Positions 54,523 through 64,000 of a stretch of 64,000 nt of DNA are shown in pieces. How positions within the stretch are numbered: position 1 is the stretch's first letter; the number at the start of each line of letters is the position of its first letter. The notes below the pieces were generated by a model. It was given only the letters and a program-made list of their open reading frames with translations, ran no database searches and was not told the DNA's origin. Source of the DNA: Athripsodes cinereus (Eukaryota > Arthropoda > Insecta > Trichoptera > Leptoceridae); contig OX388312.1 of assembly GCA_947579605.1 (NCBI GenBank), forward strand, positions 31,023,313 to 31,087,312, written 5' to 3'. The position numbers and the translations under genes were made by a program.

Positions 54523-57500
54523 CAACTATATAGGTACCCAATTACAGACAAACAATTCAAAAAATGGTAGCTTATATACTATTACAATGTTTCTTACATC
54601 CTATAGCCCATTCAATTATTATTATTAAGCACTCGCGGTAAATTGCCCATAGTCAAAATTGATGCGAACTGTTTTCATATTTTGACTTACACTTCTTAAT
54701 AATAACACAAAATTCACTTTAGTTGTTTTAGTACGGGGCTCCTAACAAAAGTTTGAGAGCTACAATCATAACAATATAATAGTACATAGAGGTGTGTATA
54801 TATATAGACAGGTGCATATGTGCATGTATATGAAAAACACAGGTTATGAAAACAACAACTTTAAACATTTTACAATACAATCTTATAAGAAACTCAGGAT
54901 CTGTAATACGTTTCAATATACGGTTCGTTCTACATTGGTGATAAAAATTTTTTTTTAATCTATCAATACACGTACGTTTCATTAGTGGATTCATTTACTA
55001 CGATCGACGACAAGTTAACATTTTAAACATGACAAACATATAAAACATAAGTTACATACTTAAGAAGTTGGTTTACATCATTTTCGATTCCGGTTACATG
55101 TATCCAACAAGGGAAAAGTAACATAAAGGGATCTAAATAAATATAAACAATTTTGTATAGATGGAATTAGAGATACTACATTTACGCTTCATTTAACCCA
55201 TTAAGCTTAATAGCACTCATATACAAGTGATTTCATGTACCATGTACCATACAAAGATATTGGCAAAGCACAGAAAGAAATCATACATAATAAGGACATA
55301 TACATATTAGAAAAACAATTTACACGCAGACATGACATAATGGTACATCACGACGACTGCAATCACATTTACAGTAACCGATATTCATTATTGGCGTCAA
55401 ATCCTTCTACGCATATTACATAGACACAGTTCTCACACAGAGACAGATTTCTCACATAGAGATAATCTCAGAGGATCGTCATCCTCATACAGGCTTAATA
55501 CATGACAAATACATTGAACAACTTTCGATCTTTGCTACACAATATGCAAGTTACAAGTTCAATAAATTCTTTACATACATCATTATTCAAATTCAACATT
55601 TACTTCTTCATACAGGACTCACCTTTCATAAACAGATTCATACATCATCTTTATTCACTAACATACAATTAATTAAAATTATCCCATTGAATATCTGCAG
55701 CCAACATTCCACTACAGGTTTTATTCTGTGTCCTTCATAAGCCATTCCCGTTCAATGTCAAAATGTTCTATCACATTTTCCAATGTATTCAAGCAACATA
55801 AACAAACTTTTACACAAAGTTACAAAATTATATTATTCAACAAGGATATACTACATCCAAACATTTCCAATTACAATTCATAAGAGATTACTACGTGTCC
55901 CACACGGAATTAAACGTCATATAAACTCAAACTTCAAAATAATAGGTATGAACGATTAGCAATCACATTGTCTACATTCATCAAAAAGAGCATTACGATT
56001 TATCTTTCACACATCCAGATAACATCGTCTCTATATTGATTACACAAAAGTCACAAAAAAAAGTATTTAAACACATCTCTCCTACCACGGCTTTACATAA
56101 TACATAAACATAACTCATTTTTTATCAAAGAGCGTTCGTTAGTTTACCTTAACGGGACAATTCACTAAACGGACTCAGTTCTCAAATAAACAAGGCATAG
56201 GTTACTTCAATATGTCACGCTGATAATAAGCCGCAAAAGTCACATTATAACATTTCAAGAAAATTAATTACTCCACAAAAGATAACAAATTCCGAACACG
56301 AAGGGTTAATATTCAACAGCAAAAATTCTACATCGTTACATGGTTACTTCTTTAATTTCCAAAAAAATTTACAAAACATCATTTTATTATTTACGTTAAT
56401 GTCAAAATTTTCAACGATGGTCATCAAAGGGTTAACTGTTTCTTAACTAAATTAAAAATTCAGTTATAGTTCACAACTTGACATTAAAAAAATCAATTAT
56501 TATTCACAAAGGGTTGACAATTCGGTCATGCTTCACAAAGGGTTAAGTGTATTTATTTTTCAAATTTCGTGAACGGTCGTGAAGGTTTAACATTATTCAT
56601 TTCGATTTATTTTTTAACTTTAATTTTCTCAAAACAAAAATATTTGTTTAATATTATTCATCATTATTATTTCGTCACATCACTACGTACGCATATATAT
56701 ATTCTTATCAAAATTGTACTACGCATAATTTTACACAACAACGCTCATTTAATATTATTTCTCCCAGAGTTAAATAAAGATTTCTATTCCAAATGCAACA
56801 TTTTACTGTTTCAAAAATTTTAATTCAATTTAATATCAATTTTTTATTTCCAGTTTGAAAATGAATTTACTATTAAAATAACATTACAACAAAATTCTGT
56901 TTATCGGTAAAACAAAGTTCCTTGTACAAAATGGTTTACTATACCTATAACACTATGGGTACATATTATTTCGTTTCATTCCAATATTATTATTTTCAAC
57001 TATACATTTTACTAGCATTTTGGACTTCCGTTTCGCGCGTGAATATTTTTATTACATTATTGCGGTAGGTCTGTATGATGTCTCTTTCTCTCGCGGCGTA
57101 TAGGTATGTACCTACTATACGTTGTATAGACATGTATACTACCCGTTCGCACGCCGCTCGCTTCTCGCGATGCACAACTACGGTATAATATTATATCCAT
57201 CCTTACGGCGTTCGATATTATAGATACACACTATATCTTCGTTATATTATGTAGGTTGGTTTTACGATGTTTTGTTTACCGCTCAATACGAAACATTACG
57301 ATGGAATATTCTCTACAATACAATTCTTTCTCATACGGCATCGATTTTTTACTCCACATTATAACAATACTCGCGACAAACGTTTGCGCTATACACCAAT
57401 ACATTTTTTTTTTTTTTTAATACGAACATTTAAATTATTTATCTTACGATTCCTGTTTCATTTTTTAAAATTGTTTTCATATACATACACACATCAAAAT

Positions 57501-57631
57501 TATTACATTTTCAATTAATATCAATACACATAATTACACAATAAAGATAAGAATTCTGAACTTCACGATTAGGCATATTCACCACACAATACATTTAAAA
57601 TTTTAGGGTCTATGATTATCCAAATCATAAA
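54523..57631 (-). other. Internal region of the LTR element, no protein recognised
   Basis: About 3.1 kb of AT-rich DNA. Visible patterns: four spaced 'aagggttaa'/'aagggttga' motifs between 56300 and 56550 ('cacaaagggtt' twice), and a GC-richer block at 57005-57190 with many CG dinucleotides ('ctctcgcggcgtataggtat'). No zinc knuckle, DTG protease or YxDD motif was found in any frame. These features may serve packaging or replication but that is inference. Confidence 0.6.
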
Positions 57632-57671
57632 ATCCAGGACGAGCTGCCCAAATTAACACGATACGTCCTCG
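57632..57671 (-). repeat. Degenerate second copy of LTR end plus primer-binding site
   Basis: On the minus strand this reads 'gaggacgtatcgtgttaatt' followed by 'tgggcagctcgtcctggat', parallel to 'gggacgatctcgtaacattt' and 'tgggggctcgtccgggat' at 57689-57729. LTR terminus and primer site are thus tandemly duplicated with divergence about 57 bp apart. Confidence 0.65.
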
Positions 57672-57688
57672 TTCGCCCACATTGCTAC

Positions 57689-57706
57689 ATCCCGGACGAG
57701 CCCCCA
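57689..57706 (-). promoter_or_regulatory. Primer-binding site for tRNA-Pro
   Basis: On the minus strand TGGGGGCTCGTCCGGGAT, 18 nt, is the exact complement of the 3' end of animal tRNA-Pro including CCA (…CCCGGACGAGCCCCCA; family knowledge). It starts 3 nt (TTT) after the LTR end ...CGTAACA. This fixes the element's orientation and its 5' LTR. Confidence 0.9.
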
Positions 57707-57709
57707 AAA

Positions 57710-60203
57710 TGTTACGAGATCGTCCCTCCATGACGATCGCATCATTTCATTATACAAAATTATCAAAAGAGAAATTATCAAGAACATTTAAAGAAATGAA
57801 TTTACATTATTTATACATAAGAAAGTATATAATTTGGCTCGTAACCCCCAGCCTTCTATGTACAAAGCACATAGAAGACACATAGAATAGAAATTATATT
57901 ATATAGAGAAAGTTTATAAAGAAAGTTACAGTTATATTTGCAAGTAAAACAGATTATTATATATTGGCTCAAGTTCATGTCTAGGTATGATTCTACTTAG
58001 TCTGTGCAAGAGAAATGCATTGTGTGTGGGTGACAGGTACATACTTCAATTATACATATTATACTTACGTAAAGTTCAGAGAATTCCCTATCCTTTGGTT
58101 TCATCATTTTCTTATGGTCATCTTATCATTATAGAATACATAGGTAATTCAAGCAATAATGTTTCTTCTGTTAGCATACTTTATATTGCAAAGATTCTAC
58201 TTATATCTTTTCTTGAGTAGAATTATAGATATATATATCTCCAAGTAAACAATCAAAAATTATGTATTAAGTTCAAAATAAGATCTTCAAAAGTAATTCG
58301 TAGCTCCCAGGAAGATGATACAGTCTCTATAGCAAATTAGATCTCCATTCTGTTCCTCATTTACTGCTTAGCGAGACAGGGGAGACATCCCGCCTTAGAT
58401 GGTCGAGGGTTCGAACCTCGACGACAAGATGATTCAAACTATAAATAGGTTATCTGAATTCCACTTACAAAGAGGCTAAGAAATGCACTTTAAACAGAAT
58501 AGAAGCACAGAAGGTACTTGTAGGTATATATAAAATGGATTTCAACAGAAAGATAACGTATGGTAAGTGATTCACGTTTATTGTATAGACATATATTACA
58601 TAACAAGACAGTTATTTTCAAAGTAAATTTGTAGGGAACGACATTCCGCTCAATATGCAAAGTTATGAAAGTTATATCATATTCGGATTGAGACAATAAA
58701 ACAAACAATGGTAATTATCAAATAAACCAACCTTGGTATTATCAATATAAATCAATACCTGGTTTATCATATGGTCTATAAACAATTAAATGGAACCATT
58801 CATTCTTCATTCAAACTCAAAATCTTAAATTATTACACAACGGAAAATAATATATATATCAGTTCAATGATAATATGAACTCTGTTACGGAACAAATATC
58901 ATTACATACAATATACAATAGTAATATAGTCACTTACAGATAGACAGGCGAATCGATACATTATAACACAAAGCCGAGTATGTTACTGGTGACGTATTTT
59001 GTACACTTTGACGGTAGAAGGCAGGATCGTGAAAGAAACATACTCTGATGTCGCTATGGCGGTCGCTGGTCATACCAAAGACGTACAGGGGTGCGTAGGT
59101 GGTGTCAGAATCAGATAGATCCTGTCCTCAAGACGGAAGAGATCACTACTTCTCAAGAGGCATGAAGTATCTCATACGTTCCTACACTATCCTCAGTGTA
59201 AAATGTAGAAGGCGTCACTATTTCAATAGTCTGTCCAAACATATACGGCTGGTCATTTAATCACTCTCATAACAAGGGTCGTGACCAGAAAGTTAAGAGA
59301 GGATCATCACGTTCTCATAGGAATGAGTGTTCATCGATAAACCACTGATGCGCAATATACAGACTCCCGCGTTGGAGAGGTAGTCGTTGCCGACCTCGGA
59401 ACCCATTCATGTTTTAATTAAATTTACATCACTGAGCAAGTATAAAGAATTGTTTAAGTGGTTTGTATGATTCCTAACATTGAATAGTTGTTCAGAAACA
59501 ATGGATTATCTAATTTCACACGGTTATGAATAATGGCGGCAACAGCAAAAACCACGCCCAAAACCAACATAACTGCTACATCACTCAAAATCTCCAAATG
59601 TTATCTTAATATCACTTCAAATAACGTAATCTATTTAACTCAAAGGAAAAAACAAGCCTGTTCACAACATTATTCTGTTTATTAATTACTATTAATTATT
59701 AATCGTTATTATTGTTCCTTGATATTGGCGGTAAGATTGGTCGCGCACGTAAAACTAACACAGATTTTTAAAGTACATTATTAACGACACACAATTCGAA
59801 TAGTTTTACGTACAACAGAAGGCAACACACTTGTTTATCACATTATGAAGTTAAGTACTATTAAATAATTATCGTTAGTATTATTGTTGTGTCGGAGCTA
59901 CGCAAGGCGGTTCGCAACTAAGGCGGGAAGGGACAAACCCTTCTTTCGTCCGACCTATGCCATGATTTGCGGGTAACTGATTTCAAAAGGACGCGCGCGG
60001 GACCAGGAACGTGTAACGGTTATTCTTCAAGGGAATGAGAATCATACGATGTTGTGCCGTGTGCAGATCGAAGCACCAGCCAGTCACGTGTTCTTTGTAA
60101 CGTACAATTATTATTATTATTACGGAAGACTCACAGACAACAAATGACTGTAGGAACATTAGCCAGTATGAACTTCTCCGCAGCGATTATTTAATGCGTA
60201 GCA
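57710..60203 (-). repeat. 5' LTR of the element (2494 bp)
   Basis: Nearly identical to 51801-54294. It would carry the promoter for minus-strand transcription through 57709-54295. The tRNA-like arm lies at 58402-58422. No confident TATA box assigned among many AT-rich candidates. Confidence 0.9.
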
Positions 60204-60380
60204 GAAGCTAAGGCGGAATTCATCAACTGATTCACTCTACATAGATAGAAGCTGTTCATCAAAAGTGAACACATTTATACACATTTTTCATCCAATGTTA
60301 TCACTGCCATGTCAATACTCACGGTCGTGTTGTTTGTGGTTTGGCATATTTTAGTAAAAAAAAACATTTAAAAATATTGA
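60204..60380. other. Right flank of the LTR element
   Basis: Single-copy-looking sequence starting GAAGCTAAGG. Nothing else seen. Confidence 0.35.
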
Positions 60381-60665
60381 TCTACACCCTCACGCCGTGT
60401 CTCAAGTAAGATAGTAAAAGAGAATGGAATCCATATTGATCTATACTTCTGTCTCCTCTTCTACATTCATCCAATTTCTCATATATCCACGTTGATTTCT
60501 TTTACTTGAAACATCGCCGGTTTGAGAATTTGACCCATGTGGTCAAGTCATGTTTTTTTTAATTATGTGTTTTTCACGACCCTTCTTTCAAATAAATACA
60601 CTATATTTGTCTTCTTTCATCGTCCATTCGCTTCACATGTCCAAAACATCGTAACTTTATCATGT
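60381..60665 (-). pseudogene. RTE/Craft-like LINE fragment, old copy
   Basis: 'caccctcacgccgtgtctca' at its 3' terminus, then recognisable but heavily mutated positions ('gagaatttgacccatgtggt', 'cattcgcttcacatgtccaa'). The GRPRTTW-coding region is replaced by T-rich sequence near 60550. It is more diverged than 8440-8706 or 35655-35938, so the family has been inserting over a long period. Confidence 0.6.
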
Positions 60666-61260
60666 CTGCATCGTATAAAAGGAATTGAAAATAAAAATCA
60701 AGTAATCACGCAACAACGCGTTAATTTTGTTTGTGATTCCGACATTCGCTACTGATTCACAGAGAAAAAGAAGAATAATAGGAAAAAATGTTTATGGTCG
60801 CTTCAGTAAAAGGTCATTATTCCGATTGATCACTTCAAATGAATATTCTGTTGATAGATCATCCAAAATCTTTCAAAATTGATAAATCACATCTAGGTTG
60901 GATCATTTTAAGTGAAAAGTGTCAATAGACGTTTCACCCTGAGTGATCAGTCATAGTGACGAGTCTGGACAACCCTTAAGAGATGTAGTACAAACTTTTG
61001 TGCATACATGCCCACTCGTAAGTATCTAATGTTTGTAGTATGCAGGTACATGATTTAAATTCATGCAGCTTGTTCAAATGCATACATAATGCCGCATTTA
61101 TACCTCATGAAGCCTTTTACATAACAAAGTCGTAAGATAACATAACATAACATACATAGACAATTCACACAGATCGAGCTAGTCCCAAACTAAGATGAAT
61201 CTTGTATTATGGGTACTAATACACACGATACACACATATATAATGCACTACACACATAAA
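60666..61260. other. AT-rich non-coding stretch
   Basis: Short string 'gatcattttaagtgaaaagt' and similar; no gene or clear repeat. Confidence 0.35.
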
Positions 61261-61261
61261 C

Positions 61262-61300
61262 ATGTAACACCCAGACCCAGGACAATTTGAAAAAGATCTA
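61262..61300 (-). mobile_element. SINE family 2 fragment
   Basis: 'gtaacacccagacccaggac' then 'aatttgaaaaagatc' matches the distal part of 40016-40050. It adjoins a 25-bp scrap of the RTE/Craft-like 3' end ('tactataccctcataccc', 61308-61325). Confidence 0.55.
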
Positions 61301-61329
61301 TCATACTTTACTATACCCTCATACCCCAA

Positions 61330-61590
61330 GATGCTTTTAGGTGGGACCTCCTGCGTTTGCCGGGCTCACCTCCGGCTGATACGGGTGAATCTGTAAGTTG
61401 ATTTGGTTTAGAGTGCGGTCTTTCGTGTGGCTAACTCGTTTTTCATTCTTGCGCATCCTTTCTCCTTTAGTGGAGAGTAGCATTGGTTAGGATGTCGCCT
61501 TCGGGAGGGTGAATAGTTTTCATATCACTCTGCTACCGGTGACTCCTGCGCTCTCTATCTTGGATCCTTAAAAGTTTATGGACATCATAC
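61330..61590 (+). pseudogene. R1-like LINE 3' end (last codons and UTR)
   Basis: The frame reads WDLLRLPGSPPADTGESVS with stop TGA at 61399-61401, matching WDLLRLPGLPPADAGESAG at the end of 19192-19716. The following UTR matches 19010-19191 in reverse, including 'gtgactcctgcgctctctat'. It is a strongly 5'-truncated copy of the same family, on the opposite strand. Confidence 0.8.
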
Positions 61591-63100
61591 TTCTTCAGGC
61601 TCAACATAGAAATTATAACGTAAACGATGAAAAAATTATGGCCAAATTACAGGCATAAATGTAGTAGATATTACTAGGACCACTTATGCTCCCCCTAACC
61701 CACGCCCACCACAGCACCCTCGAAGCATCCAATGAAACTCTAGAACCTGAGAACTCCGATAGGTTTCTGGAAAACAGGAAGAGCCCGATAGACAAGGTCC
61801 CAGGAAGAGGGAATTCCAAGCACAACCAGATGTGTAAACATATTATTATATATACCATAGTATCTTACATCTCCGCAATGAAGAATTGTTGACTCCATAT
61901 TCCTGGACATTTTAGTCTTTTTTCTATGTACGGACGGTTTCAGGAGAGATATGAAGACTAATTCGTTCACAAAGTTTTATATAAGACACACTTTTACCTA
62001 AAATTTATTGGCAAAGACTGAATATAATATGCTGAACACGCATTATTAATATTTTGTTATTCTTATTGTTAATTGACTCTATTATCATTTTACCTTTCTG
62101 ACGATAGCTGTTTAATTGATACTGTATAGTTTCAAAAATGGACATGGGTTTTTATTCCAAATGTTGTAAATTACAATTTACAATATATTATTTTACATAA
62201 GTCAATATTATTATAAAAAAAGCGAACTCCTTTACACAACTCACAATAAAATATAAAATGCTAACAACCGTTTTATGTAAAACACTCGTAGGCCTAATTT
62301 TCCACTAAAAAGGGTAAGAATTTGCCACTTTAAAACAAAAAATCTGTATACTAAATTTCAATGTTATCTGAAAAATTTTCAGAAAAAAATAATTAAAATT
62401 TTTGTTCTCAGGGTAACAAAAGAAATAATGAAAGTCCTGTTTTATTTTATTTTGCGATTTAAACAGCATTATAAAATAATTAGAATGTAATGGTACTGGC
62501 CATCTTGAATTTAAAACATTTTTCATTATTCCACCACAAACGGTTTAAGGTTTCACAATATAAAAAGGCAAACTGGCAATTTCAGGTATTTTCGACGAAA
62601 AAATAAATATTCCGAGATGAAAATTTTCAACAAGATTGCTGAATGTAATATAAACAAAGAAAGAATTATTTACTTATGTTTTATTGGTTGTTCCGTTGTT
62701 ATGTACCTTCTTGAAATATTCTTTTTAAACCGTGTATGAATGAGAATATTCCTTGAATGAAAATAAAAATCTGTAAATACCTACATTTTCATTAAAAATA
62801 TACAACCTTATTCGGTTTTTTGTGTCGGTGTTTAGGTAGTAGAATTTCATAATGAAATAAAAAAAAACAAATGTTTTCCAATTTTGATTGACATTGTCCT
62901 TGACCTTATAAGATAAAAACAATAAAGAAGGACATTTTTTTTAATTTGAACTTTTTCGGAACAATAATATTATGTTCATATTGATTTAAGGACAACAATC
63001 TAGAGATGAGTTGCTATATATTTATTAGTTTTATCATCAAAAAAATAGTGAAACAGTTTACAATAATAAAGTTTTTAAAAAAAATAAAACAGTGTTCAAT
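61591..63100. other. Unassigned stretch
   Basis: 61690-61830 is GC-richer than its surroundings ('cctaacccacgcccaccaca', 'ccaggaagagggaattccaa') with open frames on both strands (61613-61970), but no motif is recognised; it may be an unknown repeat. The remainder is AT-rich and featureless. Confidence 0.35.
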
Positions 63101-63103
63101 ATT

Positions 63104-63128
63104 ACACACACACACACACACACACACA
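63104..63128. repeat. (AC)n microsatellite
   Basis: About 12 perfect AC units. Confidence 0.95.
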
Positions 63129-63179
63129 TTAATATAGAGTTTCATCATGTATCTAATTAGAAGTTTATAACGTTTAACG

Positions 63180-63900
63180 TGAGCTCCCGTGGTAGTACTT
63201 TGCCACGGCTAGCTTGGGGGCCACGTTACAAGAAAAGTTCCTCTTAAGTAGGTGGGTACTAATATACAAAAATAAAAAAAAATATTATAATTATAATAAT
63301 AAATACGATTTATTCAAGGGAATAAATTATATGCATGGACCAATGTAAAATAAACACAAACAATAACACTGACGTGTTCACACAGTAAAAAAAAACACAT
63401 GTAAGTACTATTATCATATAGTAATAGAATATAAGTAATGTACAAAAATTATAAATAAAAAACAATTACTTCTTCGATGCGCTGGCTAAACGCGAGGGCG
63501 CGACCCTCAGCGATTGTAGTACAATTAACACAATGTCTATATATGTGTCACGAAGAGTCCAGTTGCAGTGCACAAATATAGTTCCCGATGAACAACTTCA
63601 CAATGGAATATTTTATCAATAGTCTATTAATCACTCGTCGAATATATGATATTGCAATCAAATTAAAAAAATAGTCTCAGATGATAGTAATGAAATTCAC
63701 TTTTCAATTTATTTCTCACTTTCGATGAATCACTTCTCACTTAGGTATTTGTATATCGTAAATACCTAGCAGACAAGGCGAGTACTATATCGGTGTTACG
63801 CGCACGGATGTTGAAAAACTTCTGAACCCTCGTCCTTGAACTGCGCTGGCTTATATAGTTCTCCGGGGCGGCAGACAGAGACAGAAATAAAATTGTTCTG
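63180..63900 (-). repeat. Possible LTR-like segment with a TATA box
   Basis: On the minus strand 'gaactatataagccagcgca' (63852-63871) is a good TATA context followed by a GC-richer leader 'gttcaaggacgagggttcag'. At the other end 'cttgtaacgtggcccccaag' contains TAACG|TGG, which could be an LTR end plus primer site. No second copy lies in the window, and the 18-mer does not match a tRNA I recall. Alternative: a host promoter transcribing on the minus strand. Confidence 0.25.
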
Positions 63901-64000
63901 TCTCCTTCTATGTCCTTGTACTTTTCTTCAATGGCATTATAAAATAGTATGTATTTTAAATTTGATTGCTTTATCATAATATGAAGAATATTAAAATGAT

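Larger units (their letters stand above)
51801..60203 (-). mobile_element. Full-length non-autonomous LTR retrotransposon (LARD-like), 8403 bp
   Basis: Two direct 2494-bp repeats (51801-54294 and 57710-60203, constant offset 5909) enclose 3415 bp. Each repeat begins TGTTACGAGATC and ends GTAGCA on the plus strand. Orientation is minus: next to the 57.7-kb repeat lies a perfect 18-nt tRNA-Pro primer-binding site, and next to the 54.3-kb repeat a polypurine tract. The internal region has no frame resembling Gag, protease, RT, RNase H or integrase; the longest frames are under 90 codons. By eye the repeats differ at two positions only (53759 A/59668 C; 54087 A/59996 C). Flanking 4-mers are GAAA and GAAG, so the target duplication is imperfect or absent. 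Large non-coding elements with long LTRs are called LARDs, a class described mainly in plants. Probably mobilised by a relative's proteins. Confidence 0.9.

Noticed and set aside
51798..60203. Segmental duplication instead of LTRs
   Set aside because: TG/CA ends, adjacent primer-binding site and polypurine tract in the right places make the LTR explanation far better.
51797..60207. Clean 4- or 5-bp target site duplication for the LTR element
   Set aside because: The best match is GAAA versus GAAG; one mismatch, so I do not claim it.
61613..61970. Possible gene in a GC-richer patch with open frames on both strands
   Set aside because: No recognisable motif, no splice signals that fit, and overlapping frames of similar length on both strands suggest chance.

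Overview
This is AT-rich animal DNA with spliceosomal signals, almost certainly insect and probably lepidopteran. The clade call is an inference from a pyrokinin/PBAN-type neuropeptide receptor exon, several tRNA-derived SINE families, Helitron ends of the short TC...CTAG type, non-LTR retrotransposon 3' ends carrying an 'aagaaatcgc' motif, and dense MITE-like palindromes. No bacterial genes, operons or CRISPR arrays are present. A 200-base run of N (19717-19916) marks an assembly gap.

Only one convincing host protein-coding feature is visible: a large first coding exon (45093-45960, + strand) of a rhodopsin-family GPCR of the pyrokinin/PBAN/diapause-hormone/CAPA receptor group. It has a 5' splice acceptor at 44935-44936, three short upstream ORFs, and a strong donor (GTAAGT) at 45961. 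The rest of the receptor (TM6, TM7, C-tail) is not in the exon, and I found no downstream exon within the window.

The rest is a mobile-element graveyard with some young insertions. 0-9 kb: nested LINE, SINE and hairpin insertions, including an insertion at 2946-3742 with a 12-bp target duplication, and a 259-bp CACTGAG-ended MITE. 9-20 kb: SINE heads, a CR1/L2-like LINE C-terminus (12.5-13.2 kb), a long hairpin MITE (16.4 kb), a 57/59-bp minisatellite (17.7-18.5 kb) and an R1-like LINE 3' end running into the gap. 20-32 kb: a tRNA-like sequence, a hAT-like non-autonomous element, a LINE fragment, a MITE with a SINE nested in it, a six-copy perfect 40-bp tandem array, and Helitron ends. 32-45 kb: mostly unremarkable AT-rich DNA with LINE C-terminal fragments, an intact 330-bp Helitron (40399-40728), perfect hairpins and a TIR MITE. 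46-64 kb: a Penelope-like GIY-YIG remnant, an internally deleted mariner, and the most striking object, a full-length non-autonomous LTR retrotransposon (51801-60203, minus strand).

The LTR element has two 2494-bp LTRs, nearly identical by eye (two substitutions seen), a perfect 18-nt primer-binding site for tRNA-Pro, an 11-nt polypurine tract, and a 3415-bp internal region without recognisable gag or pol. It resembles the LARD class described mainly in plants and must have been mobilised recently by proteins supplied elsewhere. All coordinates and repeat comparisons were made by eye.
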